64,000 nucleotides of DNA from Dasypus novemcinctus (lineage: Eukaryota > Chordata > Mammalia > Cingulata > Dasypodidae): the NCBI RefSeq assembly GCF_030445035.2, contig NC_080680.1, positions 95,795,157 through 95,859,156 on the forward strand. The letters are read 5' to 3'. The notes beneath the pieces were generated by a model. The model searched no databases. It worked only from the letters and a program-made list of their open reading frames with translations, and had not been told where the DNA came from. The translations under genes were made by a program, and so were the position numbers. This document shows positions 49,601 to 58,500 of this stretch, piece by piece (the first letter of the stretch is position 1; each line of letters opens with the position of its first letter).

Positions 49601-50915
49601 GCCTGCAGCCCCTAATTTAAAAAAAAAAAAAAAAAGGTGGGGGGAGAAAGAAGAAAGACAAGAAAACAAAAACCAAAAAAACTAAACCCACCAGCAAGCA
49701 GTCAAACAAAAACTAAGGAAAAACAGCCTTGCCTCTTAGGCCCCTGAGGAGCTTCTCAGGCTGCCAGTGTCTTAGCAATTACCCTGCAGCATTCGCAGGT
49801 TTTGAAGCAGGTTTTAGTGAGTAATCTAAATTAAATTTTAAAACAAAAGTAATCTGTTTTTTTTTTGAGAAATAAAAGGAGCTAATACAAGAATAATGTC
49901 TGTTTTCCATGTCCTAAAGTGTCAGTTGAATGTTTAATATTCCTCTGAGTCACTACTCTTAAGAGGAGCTAGGAATCAAACTAGGGACCTTGTGTATTCA
50001 AGGCAGAAACTCCTCTGCTGAGCTAAATTTTCTCATTGGGTCAGTTAGCTTTTCAGAAACCTATCTAGTCGCTTTCCCTTGAGCAGGTTTGATCTTTCCA
50101 GTTGGATAAATTCCTGCTGATTAGGAAATCTGTCCTTGCCCCCTTTTTATTATTGCTTTCTCTCCCAGGGCAGCAGGAGACTTGAGCTGTGTGAGACTTA
50201 TCTTTTGAAATTCAAATGAAACCCAAGTGACTTATCTAACCACAGGAACAAAATGATTCTCTACCTTCTGGGAAAAGAACCCACTCCTCCCAGGGAACCT
50301 TAAATAAGCTCTTGGAAGCTTATTAAGCACTTCCTACTGCCCACCTCCCTTAGGGGAGCTGAAATTTTGCTAGTTTTCAGCACTCACTAGTTAATTGCCT
50401 GACTCTGCCTTCTCCCAGGCCCCTTTTCCCTATCGTAGGGCACTTAGGAAAATGAGGCTGCCTTATCAGATTCACCTCTCCCCTCTTCGTTTTGTCACCT
50501 CAAGCCAGCTGGTATGATCCTCAAAGCTTAAAAAGGGGGTCCTGGCAATCACAGAGAGGGAAACCCCTCTCCACCTTTCACCAGAACTCTGACTCTCAGA
50601 GAATTCCTCCTCTGGCGGGGTGACTGGAGTCAGGGCTCCCTGAGGCTTCCTGTCCTGAGGCTGGGGTTTAGCTGTCCCACAGCTCCAGCCTCAAGGGCCA
50701 AACACTCACAGTTTTACCTTGAGCAATCAATCTCTTTGTAGTGCTCTCTCTAGATTGATGCCCTGAAGATTCCTGCTCTGTGGGTTCCCAAAGCAGCTTG
50801 CTCAGGCAGGATCTTGCCCCCACTCAACCATTTTCTGTGAGAGAAATGATGAGTATGCACTTATCTGATGCCATCTTGCCCCTCCTTGCTGATTATTTAT
50901 TGTATCAGCTCAAAT
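46690..50915 (-). mobile_element. Host L1, part 3: 5' UTR of tandem long monomers
   Basis: Three direct copies of one module: M1 46,690-47,420 (internally shortened), M2 about 47,430-49,015, M3 about 49,020-50,860. Each starts with a purine-rich half ('cccttgaaggaaaa...', 'caatgaaatgggaaacc', 'aaaccagaaaaactg') and goes into a GC-richer half ('cttctcaggctgc', 'caggttttgaa', 'gtgggttcccaaa'). M1 and M3 share the ending 'gatgccctga...tctgtgggttccca'. Noncoding: the long F/L/S-rich frames on the minus strand only reflect the purine bias. T22 at 48,111-48,132 and short CA/GT runs lie inside. Confidence 0.65.
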
Positions 50916-50920
50916 CTGAT

Positions 50921-51091
50921 TTTTGGCAGTGTCATACGCACTGCACGACCACCGAGACCCGTGCCACCAGCCTCATCTCCGTGGTCTGAGTTCCTCTAAC
51001 CCAGCTGTGTCATCCTCACCTAAGCCCGCGGCCCCAAGAAGCCCCACAGAGGCTTCGGGGTCCGCCACAAAGCCCCCCAGAGGCTTCAACA
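50921..51091 (+). repeat. 5' chimeric terminal repeat (171 bp)
   Basis: The first 35-40 bp (ttttggcagtgtcatacgca...) are the same RNase H-coding bases that continue the pol frame in the 3' copy. From about 50,958 the sequence becomes R/U5-like (gtgccaccagcctc...), matching the solo LTR at 41 kb. It ends ...ttcaaca two bases before the primer site, as a U5 should. It lacks U3, so there is no promoter or poly(A) signal. Confidence 0.9.
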
Positions 51092-51093
51092 AC

Positions 51094-51111
51094 TGGCGCC
51101 CAATGTGGGGC
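51094..51111 (+). other. Primer-binding site, lysine tRNA type
   Basis: tggcgcccaatgtggggc, complementary to the 3' end of tRNA-Lys(1,2) except for one C-to-T (CpG decay) change. Two bases after the U5 end. Typical of betaretroviruses and ERVK-like elements; marks the start of minus-strand DNA synthesis. Confidence 0.9.
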
Positions 51112-51154
51112 ACGAGCACCCGCTGCCTGATCACCAGCGACTGCTGCCCGTGAG

Positions 51155-51164
51155 CGGGTAAGGA
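51155..51164 (+). promoter_or_regulatory. Likely major splice donor of the provirus leader
   Basis: cgggtaagga (GT at 51,158-51,159) fits a strong donor, in the expected place between primer site and gag. In an intact retrovirus it would serve the env mRNA; here env is missing. Confidence 0.5.
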
Positions 51165-51451
51165 CCATCACCGCCTTGCTCCATAACTTGGCGGCCCCCC
51201 CCCATGCCTGTCCTCTCCTCCTCACCGTCGCCTACCTTGCCGCCACCTCTGCGTTACTTCCCTATTGTCGTTCTCGGGTTTATGACTCTTTTTTCTGCCG
51301 TCTGCCTTGCCCAAACCGCCCCTCCAGACTGGACTTTTTGTCAATGAGCCTTTCTGGCCCTGGCCATTCTCCTCCTTGGTTTCGCTCTCGCCGCCCTTCT
51401 CGTCGTTCCTCTCTTTACCTGAAGGGCAAAGTTCCCCTCTGTTCCCTCGCT

Positions 51452-53410
51452 ATGGGAGCCTCCTTCTCCAGCCGCCAAGCCCCGCAGGTTCGGGCACTTG
51501 CCGGCCTACTGGCCTGCCACCACTGCAAGGTTTCCGCCAAACAGCTACAAATTTATTGGGACTTACTAGTCCCCTTCAATCCCTGGCTTCCCACTGCAAA
51601 TCTTTGGGACCCTGATACCTACCGCCTGCTCATCGACCGAGTCTCCGCCGCTGTCGAGCATGAGGGCAAGCTCTTCCCCCCCGGCCTCATCCCCTCTCTT
51701 ATCACTATTCGTTCTTGCTTGCTCGGCACTGTCCTGCCTGTCTCAGCCTTCTCCTGCGCCTTGCAACCCTCCTCGGATCCCCCTGATGCAGAAGCTGACC
51801 AAGACTCTGCCTCCCTAGTTCTCCAGCTTAATAATCTTTTGGAGGACCAACATGCCCGCCAGGGCACTCTCCTACCTCCCAAGCTGCAAAATAATCTTTC
51901 CCCCGCCGAGCACCCCCCCGTTCCAACAAATCAAAATGGTGAACTTCCTCCTTCTTCTCTCCAACAAAAGGAGACGTTCAAAGATGGTGAGCTTCCTCCT
52001 TCTTCTTTGTCAGGGAGGGAGGACCTTAAAGATAACGGGCTTCTTCCTCCTTTCTCAGCCAGTGCCAGGAAGCCCCTATATCCTAGCCTTCCCCCTTCAC
52101 CCCTCCCTCACGAACTGCAGGAAACCGCCGTTGCTAGGGAACCGCTGCCTCACCCTCCCCCAGCTGATGCAGCAGCCCCAATAACGGAAGTGAAGGTGGA
52201 GTTACACCACCCCCTCCCAACCAGTGCCATCACACTGCCTCACAGCAACCATGCATCGCCCCTCCCCTACACTCAATACAATCCCCCACCCTCACAGTAT
52301 CCTCTTACCCTCCCCAGCAGCCTATCTTCTGGCTTGTCTTCTGGCCTCGCCCACAACACTGCAAGCACCCCACACCCACTCACACTCCCCTTCGATAACC
52401 CTCCCCCTACTTTAAACCCTCCTCCTCCCCCCTCGCTTGCCTTCCCGCCTACCACTACGCCCTCACCTCTGCAGCCCGCCCAATTGTTTCCCTTGAGTCT
52501 TCAGCGTACTGCCCAGCGCCCCCTCCCTTGGTACCCCTACAGCCGCGATGAAATTAAGAGCCTACGCCAGGCAGTCCACGATGACGGGTTAGGCAGCCCT
52601 TATGCCCAGCAACTCCTTCAAGATATGTCAGTCAATTTAAATCTTCCCTACGATTGGCAAGGCATTGCCCGAGCCATCCTCACGCCAGGCCAATTCATCA
52701 ACTGGCGGGCCCATTTTCAGGATCAGGCAGAGCAACAAGTGAGAGCCAATACAGCCAACGGCCTCACCTTTCCCATCGAGGCCTTCCTTGGTACCGGGGC
52801 CTACTCCCAGCCCACCGCCTTTGCTCAGGCCTCGGCCGTTTTCTGGGACCAGCTCCGAGGCATTGCAATGCGTGCCTTTGGCCAATGCTCTGCCATTAAG
52901 ACAGACTCCTTTACTAAACTAATCCAAGGCAAAGATGAGGACTTCTCGTCCTTTGTCTCCAGAGCCCAAGAGGCCTGCGCCCGCAAAGTCGCCAACGAGC
53001 AAGCGCAGGAGGCCCTTGCTCGGGAGCTCATTTTAGAGGGAGCAAACCCTGTTTGTAAGCAAGCCATTGCCTCCAAGCGAGACGGCACCATACGTGATTG
53101 GATCTTAGCCTGTAAAGACCTTGACCAAAATGCTCATACCCTGGCCGCCTCCTTCGCCTCTGCCCTCGCTCTAGCAATGGGGCCCTGTTTTCGATGTGGC
53201 CGAGAGGGACATTTTCCACGTGAGTGCCCCAACTCACAGAAGGCCCAACCAAACCAATCCCTTAAGAAGCCCCCTGGGCCTAATATCCCCGCCACCCCCT
53301 GCCCAAAATGCAAGAGGGGATATCACTGGGCCAGAGATTGCCACTCAAAATCCAATGTCAATGGCAAGCCTTTAAACTTCAGAGGGGGCAAGCCTCAGCC
53401 CCGCCCCTAA
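51452..53410 (+). CDS. gag: Retroviral Gag polyprotein, intact frame (652 codons)
   Basis: Structural polyprotein of the provirus. Start chosen at the ATG at 51,452, because MGASFSS has the N-terminal glycine expected for myristoylation; the frame is open a further 92 codons upstream but without ATG support at its beginning. Order: matrix (about 1-100, LQIYWDLLVPFNPW), a long proline-rich region (about 150-345) with a repeated ELPPSSL motif, capsid (from about 359, PWYPYSRDEI), the major homology region at about 490-500 (IQGKDEDFSSFV), and nucleocapsid with two zinc knuckles, CFRCGREGHFPREC (579-592) and CPKCKRGYHWARDC (617-630), both complete C-X2-C-X4-H-X4-C. Ends at TAA 53,408-53,410. No internal stop, despite the element being defective. 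Length is normal for class II Gag. It belongs to an old integrated copy; expression is doubtful because the element has no U3 promoter. Confidence 0.92.
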   Translation: MGASFSSRQAPQVRALAGLLACHHCKVSAKQLQIYWDLLVPFNPWLPTANLWDPDTYRLLIDRVSAAVEHEGKLFPPGLIPSLITIRSCLLGTVLPVSAFSCALQPSSDPPDAEADQDSASLVLQLNNLLEDQHARQGTLLPPKLQNNLSPAEHPPVPTNQNGELPPSSLQQKETFKDGELPPSSLSGREDLKDNGLLPPFSASARKPLYPSLPPSPLPHELQETAVAREPLPHPPPADAAAPITEVKVELHHPLPTSAITLPHSNHASPLPYTQYNPPPSQYPLTLPSSLSSGLSSGLAHNTASTPHPLTLPFDNPPPTLNPPPPPSLAFPPTTTPSPLQPAQLFPLSLQRTAQRPLPWYPYSRDEIKSLRQAVHDDGLGSPYAQQLLQDMSVNLNLPYDWQGIARAILTPGQFINWRAHFQDQAEQQVRANTANGLTFPIEAFLGTGAYSQPTAFAQASAVFWDQLRGIAMRAFGQCSAIKTDSFTKLIQGKDEDFSSFVSRAQEACARKVANEQAQEALARELILEGANPVCKQAIASKRDGTIRDWILACKDLDQNAHTLAASFASALALAMGPCFRCGREGHFPRECPNSQKAQPNQSLKKPPGPNIPATPCPKCKRGYHWARDCHSKSNVNGKPLNFRGGKPQPRP

Positions 53411-53965
53411 GAGGCCACCCCTATACCGTCCCCCCCCGGTGCCTTTCCATGGGTAGTCAACGGTTCCTGCCCTGACTACCCCTGTAACAACTGCCATTGC
53501 CCCTACCACTGGCACACCATTACAAAAGGGATCATCCAAGGAGAAAACCCATCCTGCCATTCACCCTCTTGCCCGGGAGCTCATAGTCCAACCGGAGATA
53601 CACCCGTTCCCACAGAAGCTCCCAAGACACTTCTCTGGACTGTCCCCATCACCCCAGAAAAGCCCACTCGCAAATTGAAAATAGGGGGGCAATGGTACAC
53701 GGGCACGCTCGACTTGGGGGCAGAAGTCTCTTGCATGCCCGCTCAGCTGGCTACGAAATGGCAGGTTCTCGATGGCCCCTCGGTAGTCGGGGCCACCGGC
53801 ACCTCCGCTTCTCTACAGGCCATGGGACCCATTGAGTGGAAGGACGAAGAAGGCCATTCAGGCACCTTCCGCCCGTTGTTTTTACATGCCTTAGACCAAA
53901 TTTTATGGGGCCGCGATATCCTCGCCGCCTCTGGGCCAGTGCTTACCACACAGCCCCCCCAATGA
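53411..53965 (+). pseudogene. pro: Retroviral protease region, in the Gag frame after the stop
   Basis: After the gag TAA the same frame stays open for 184 codons to TGA at 53,963-53,965. The first about 85 codons form a proline- and Cys/His-rich linker (CPDYPCNNCHCPYHWH at about 53,468-53,515). The aspartic protease follows: YTGTLDLGAEVSC is the active-site segment and GRDIL (about 53,914-53,928) the C-terminal conserved segment. The active site should be D-T/S-G; here it is D-L-G, so the enzyme is probably inactive. Class II viruses normally reach pro by a -1 frameshift. Having pro in frame 0 behind a single stop could mean readthrough, or an indel since insertion. Confidence 0.75.
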
Positions 53966-54810
53966 TATATGCCACTGCTCGTTTAACACCTCCAGCACCC
54001 GTTCCTCTGCAGTGGGATACTGAGGAACCCATTTGGGTGGAGCAGTGGCCCTTTCCCACGCACAAACTAGCAGCGCTCCAAGCCCTCATCCAGGAACAAC
54101 TAAACGCAGGCCACATTGAGCCTTCTACCAGCCCCTATAATTCACCAGTGTTTGTCATTCAAAAGAAGTCCACGGGGAAGTTCAGACTCCTCCATGATCT
54201 GCGGGAAATCAACAAGCATATTTTCCCCATGGGATCCCCGCAGCCTGGGCTCCCCCATCCAGTAGCCATCCCGGCTCACTACCATGTAGCCACCATTGAC
54301 ATCAAGGACTGTTTCTTTTCCATTCCGCTACATGAACGAGATCGCCCTCGCTTTGCCTTTACTGTCCCCGTCCCCAATCATGCTGGCGCGGCCAGCAGAT
54401 ACCAATGGAAGGTCCTCCCTCAAGGGATGAGTAACAGCCCAGCTATCTGCCAAATGTATGTCAACCACGTGGTAGCCCCTCTTCTGGAGCGAGCCATGCT
54501 CATACATTACATGGATGATATCTTAGTGGCCTCTGAGGACGCCGATGCGCTTCCTCTGATCCTCACAGACCTAGCCACTAACTTGGCTGACATTGGCCTT
54601 TCTGTTCAACCCGAAAAGGTTCAAATAACGCCACCACTGGCCTTCTTGGGGTTTAGTATTGATAAGACAATTGCCCCATCCGCTCCCCAGCTGGACATTC
54701 CAGAGCGGGTCACCATTACTGAGCTTCAACAGCTCTGCGGCCAAATTAATTGGCTCCGCTCCACGCTGCCCATTACCACCGCGCAGCTCCAACCACTCTT
54801 TAGCTGTTAA
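53953..54810 (+). pseudogene. pol: Reverse transcriptase (fingers, palm, thumb) of the provirus
   Basis: RT domain in frame -1 relative to gag/pro. Conserved blocks in order: WVEQWPF, IQKKSTGKFRLLHDLREIN, ATIDIKDCFFSIPLH (first catalytic Asp), FAFTVPVPNHAGAASRYQWKVLPQGMSNSP, and YMDDILVAS at 54,508-54,534 holding the catalytic YMDD. The thumb follows (ELQQLCGQINWLR). The frame stops at TAA 54,808-54,810 because of a one-base shift just before it. The next domain is open in another frame. The upstream ATG at 53,836 is within protease and is not a real start. All visible RT catalytic residues are present, but no full pol can be made. Confidence 0.88.
53954..53960 (+). other. C7 run at the pro-pol frame change
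   Basis: Seven C's lie exactly where the protease frame (stop at 53,963) overlaps the reverse transcriptase frame, one base back. It may be a remnant of a -1 frameshift site or a homopolymer indel. It is not a classical XXXYYYZ heptamer with A/U in the second triplet. Confidence 0.4.
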
Positions 54811-55457
54811 GTGTCCCAGAAGCCCCGCCGCAAGCGGTCTCCCGGCGCATTAAGCTCACCCAGGAGGCAAAGGAAGCCATTGCCGCCGTTAACAAGGCGC
54901 TCGCCGCCTGCTGTCTCCACAGAGTCAGCACTGGAGAGGGCCATCTTATAGCACTCATCCTTCCTACGCCCGGAACACCCATGGGCTGCTTGTGGCAAGA
55001 TGGCCCCCTACTTTGGGCGCACCCCGCTAAAAGCCGACTGAGGAAAATCTGCCCTGCAGTGCGGCCATGGATCAGCCTAGCCTCAGATCTAGTCACCCTG
55101 GCTATCCATGTTTTCGGAACGCAGCCAGAAAACATTATTTGGCCCCTAGATGCAGGCCAGACCAGGCTACTTATACGTGATAAGCCGGACATGCAAATCC
55201 TTTTAGAAGGATTTCATGGAGAATTCAGCTGCCACTACCCTAGCCACCGACTGTTACAAGGGCTGGCCAAGCTTCCCTTCCGCAGCCCCTTCCACCCCTT
55301 CCCCTCCTCTGCACCCATCCCAGGTGCCACCACCGTCTTTACAGACGCCTCTAAAACCCGATTTGCCACCCTCTCATATCCCTCTAATGCCCCAGAACCC
55401 CACCTGGCCGGCTTTGTTAACCTCCATTCCGTCCAGGTGGGAGAAATTTTGGCAGTG
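54804..55457 (+). pseudogene. pol: RT connection domain and truncated RNase H
   Basis: Continues pol in the frame one base back from the RT, with connection-domain sequence and then RNase H: TVFTDASK has the first catalytic Asp (55,343-55,345), and VGEILAVSYAL has the catalytic Glu (55,443-55,445). The helix containing this Glu runs across 55,447 into the 3' terminal repeat. The later catalytic residues and all of integrase are missing. The open frame continues artificially through the terminal repeat to 55,661. Confidence 0.85.
55435..55446 (+). other. Internal polypurine tract used as PPT (inferred)
   Basis: aggtgggagaaa, 11 of 12 purines, ends exactly at the base before the 3' terminal repeat starts. 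In retroviruses the plus-strand primer tract lies directly 5' of U3. Here it lies within RNase H coding sequence, which fits use of a substitute tract. Confidence 0.6.
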
Positions 55458-55617
55458 TCATACGCACTGCACGACCACCGAGACCCGTGCCACCAGCCTC
55501 GTCTCCGTGGTCTGAGTTCCTCTAACCCAGCCACGTCGTCCGCACCTAAGCCCGCGGCCCCAAGAAGCCCCACAGAGGCTTCGGGGTCCCCCACGAAGCC
55601 CCCCAGAGGCTTCAACA
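55447..55617 (+). repeat. 3' chimeric terminal repeat (171 bp)
   Basis: Same length and limits as the 5' copy, with eight substitutions, several at CpG sites. Its first 35-40 bp continue the RNase H reading frame, the remainder is R/U5. It ends ...ttcaaca followed by CTGAT, the flanking duplication. Confidence 0.9.
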
Positions 55618-55622
55618 CTGAT

Positions 55623-55830
55623 GTTGAGCCCCTCTGGGGCAAAGCTTCCTGTTCTTACTGACTTTCAGCCATTTTTTTGAGTAAATACTCTCCAGATTGT
55701 TGCAAGCCTTTGGTTAATTTTCAGCATTCAGCAAAAATTGATTTTGACAATTTTAATTAGTGTTCTCATTGTTTTTGCAGAGGAGAGGATTTTCAGAGGT
55801 CTTTACTTTGTTATTCCTTTTGCAGTCATT
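55623..55830 (-). mobile_element. Host L1, part 4: 5' end of the L1 5' UTR
   Basis: 'ttgttgcaagcctttggttaattttcagc' and 'agtgttctcattgtttttgcagagg' are L1 5' UTR phrases in antisense, continuing the host L1 beyond the provirus. It ends near 55,830. Confidence 0.5.
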
Positions 55831-57190
55831 CTAGAACAATTAGTTTTAACATGGAATTAGAACAGTCTCTAGGAAGAGCTATAATTTGATCTGGGCTATG
55901 AAAGAATTATCTATGTGGAAAGTTTTGCAAGGATATTTCTGAGTATTACCTTTCTGCTTTACTTCCTGTGTTCTATTCTCTGTTTCCCAGATTCCTCTGT
56001 CTCATTTTTCTTTTCAAGCTCCCTTCTGGAAAGACTTCTAGAGAATTACTTCATGATGTCTATCCTATTTATATATGTATACATCTTTCTGAGTTACACA
56101 GACAATAGTATCTGGCTTCCAAGGTTATTCCAAGGGTGAAAATTAGTTCTTATGCTACTTTAACATATGGACACTAACTCTAGAACTACTCTACACCTGA
56201 GATTCTTTCATTCTGTTTTTCCTGAACTGTTATGGAATAGAGGATTTGAAAAATTAACATAGATTTATTAGTGACTAATTCTAGTTTAATATGTTATCAC
56301 TTCCTATAGAGTTTTAATTTTGACAATAGATAATGCCTTAATTACAAGAATTAGAGTACTAATAGTGGAAGCGGAAGTACAATGGCTACCTGTGGAAATA
56401 AATTTGTGGGGGGAAAGAGAAAAATTATCATCTCTACTCACAGAATTGAAGATGTTAATTGCTCCTCGAGGGTCAGTATAGTGTACCTCAGTATTTCTGA
56501 GAAGTTTTTCAATGTTTTGCTTTCATTTTAGTGATTTAAAATGATTTTACATATATTATGATCTCTTTATATAACTACTAATTATGAGCTTGGAACTTTA
56601 TAACCACACAAACACATTCCAAAGCAATCTTGGACATCAAACTTAAAATAAGTAATATTTTTGTTTTTATGTTGTTTTGAGTTACTTTATGACTATTACT
56701 ACTAATTTATCCCTATCATTTATGTCAAAGAAATAAGAAATATTTAAAGAGATAATAAGATATGCATAAAAAGGGATATACAACACTATGAAAAAATAAT
56801 AAAATGGAAAAAATGTTTCATGTCTGGTATGAATATCTTTCAGTGGGTATATTCTTGATATTTTGGATAGAATAATTATTTGTTGTGCAGGATGAACTGT
56901 GCATTTCAAGACATGCCACAATCCTGGACACTGACCACTAAATGTTAGTAGCAGCTCCAATCATTGGGTTGACCATAAACATCTCCACACCTTTCTAAAG
57001 TTCCCTGAAAGTACCACTCCATATTTATTACACGCAAAGAAGTGAATCCACAGTATTATAGGTTATTTTGATAGCATAGGTATTTTGGAAGGAGGTTAAA
57101 TGTTGTAGTGCTTAAATACCAATCAAACATTTTAAAAAATACTAAAGAATATATTGCTGTTCAAGATGTGATTAGGAAAAAAAAAAAGAT
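55831..57190. other. AT-rich intergenic DNA, no gene
   Basis: About 1.35 kb without a credible gene or identified repeat. A 13-bp duplication (agatgtgattagg) around an A-run at 57,164-57,200 is the only local oddity. Confidence 0.45.
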
Positions 57191-57199
57191 GTGATTAGG

Positions 57200-57960
57200 G
57201 TAAGTTGAGTGAGGCACGTGTGAGAAATTTGTATCAAGTGCAAAATTTAAGTGCGAACTTAGTAATTAAGATATGTATAATTGCTAAAAGATGGAAAAAA
57301 CTTAAGTGTCCATCAACTGATGAATGGATAGCCAAGATGTGGTATAATCATATGATGGAATATTATTCAACTATAAGAAGAAATCAATTGGGGAAGCACA
57401 TGACAATATGCAGGAACCTTGAAGATACTATGTTGAGTGAAATAATCCAGACACAAAAGGACGAATATTGTATGGTTTCAGTGATATGAACTAAATACAA
57501 TAGGTAGACTTATGTACTTGGACTATGAAGCGTAGATTGGTGGGAGGTGGAATGTGGGATGAGAAGGGGAAGAAGATGATGGATGTATGTAGAATGTTTA
57601 ATAAGTTCAAATGTAGGTAGGTGGTAATGGTTGGACTTGATGGTAACAAGATGGTGAAACGTCTAGCCTAAGAAGATTAATGCTAGTTTGAAGACAGCTG
57701 GAGGATAATATTGGGAAGGTATAGCAATGATTTTGTAAGTAGGTGAGGATTGGGTTTAATAAAATAAATACAGGTTTTTGCATGGCTGTGTGAAGGCAAG
57801 TCTGATACCACTTCCTCATCATGGACATAAAAATAGAAGCCAGATAATTTATTTTATGACTTTTTCTTTTATATGTGTTTAAATCTTTAAATTTCAATTT
57901 ATATACCACACTGTCTGAACCCCACAAGTTCAATATATCATATCATTTAGTATGAAAACA
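57200..57960 (+). mobile_element. Sense L1 3' fragment (ORF2 C-terminus plus 3' UTR)
   Basis: The frame at 57,205-57,489 contains the ORF2 C-terminal motif (MWYNHMMEYYSTIRRNQLG, then LSEIIQTQKDEY), followed by noncoding 3' sequence. Related to the 3.5-kb copy. Confidence 0.75.
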
Positions 57961-58500
57961 TTTTCTAATTTCTATTGTGATTTCTTCTGGATGTATTCAT
58001 TATTATAGAAGTTTATTATTTAATTGGCGTTTTCTTAATTTTTACTAGGTATAATTTATAAATAATTTAAGCACACATATTTAAGTGTCCATCTTTCTAC
58101 ATTTGTTCATTTGTATAATCTAAAGAAAAGAACACTCAGATGAAGATATAGAAGACCATTTCCAGCACCACAGAAAGCTTTCTTCTTCCCCTTCATATCT
58201 ATATTCACCCAAGAGTAAATGCTCATCTGATCTCTATTACTATCATTCGTTTTTTTATGCTTTTGAACTTCATATAATTGGAATCATACTGTGTACAATC
58301 TTTTATATATGAGAGCTGTCCCTCAACAATATGAAAGTGATTCATTTGTAGTGTTGTATATATCCGTAGTTCATTAATTTTGTGGTATTTTACAGTATTC
58401 CATACAATGAACATGACAATCTAGTTAACCATTCTCCAAGTAATGGATAGTTTGTCATTCAAAATCAAATTTTATTTATATTACAGAATTAAACCCAAGA
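57961..58500 (-). mobile_element. Old antisense L1 remnant
   Basis: 'ttactaggtataatttataaataatttaagcaca' and 'cttcatataattggaatcatactgt' match antisense mammalian-wide L1 3' sequence. Confidence 0.5.

Larger units (their letters stand above)
50921..55617 (+). mobile_element. Defective class II (betaretrovirus-like) provirus with chimeric terminal repeats
   Basis: 4,697 bp: 5' terminal repeat, lysine-tRNA primer site, leader, gag, protease region, reverse transcriptase, start of RNase H, 3' terminal repeat. Integrase, env and the normal U3 are absent. CTGAT occurs on both sides (50916-50920 and 55618-55622), so it is an integrated unit; class II ERVs normally duplicate six bases, and the sixth differs here. 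GC- and CpG-rich against an AT-rich host, hence fairly recent. It sits in the 5' UTR of a minus-strand L1, in the opposite orientation. The two repeats differ at 8 of 171 positions. The gag frame is still open. Most similar by motif to ERVK/MPMV-type elements; the exact family is unknown. Confidence 0.93.

Noticed and set aside
51176-51451. 92-codon N-terminal extension of the Gag frame
   Set aside because: It begins at a non-ATG codon in the leader, across the likely splice donor. The ATG at 51,452 followed by glycine fits Gag.
53836-53952. Start of the RT frame at 53,836
   Set aside because: This ATG and following codons overlap the protease in another frame and look like no known domain. 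RT begins near the pro stop.
55458-55661. Pol frame continuing through the 3' terminal repeat
   Set aside because: Past about 55,485 the residues derive from U5 and host DNA, so this is open by chance.
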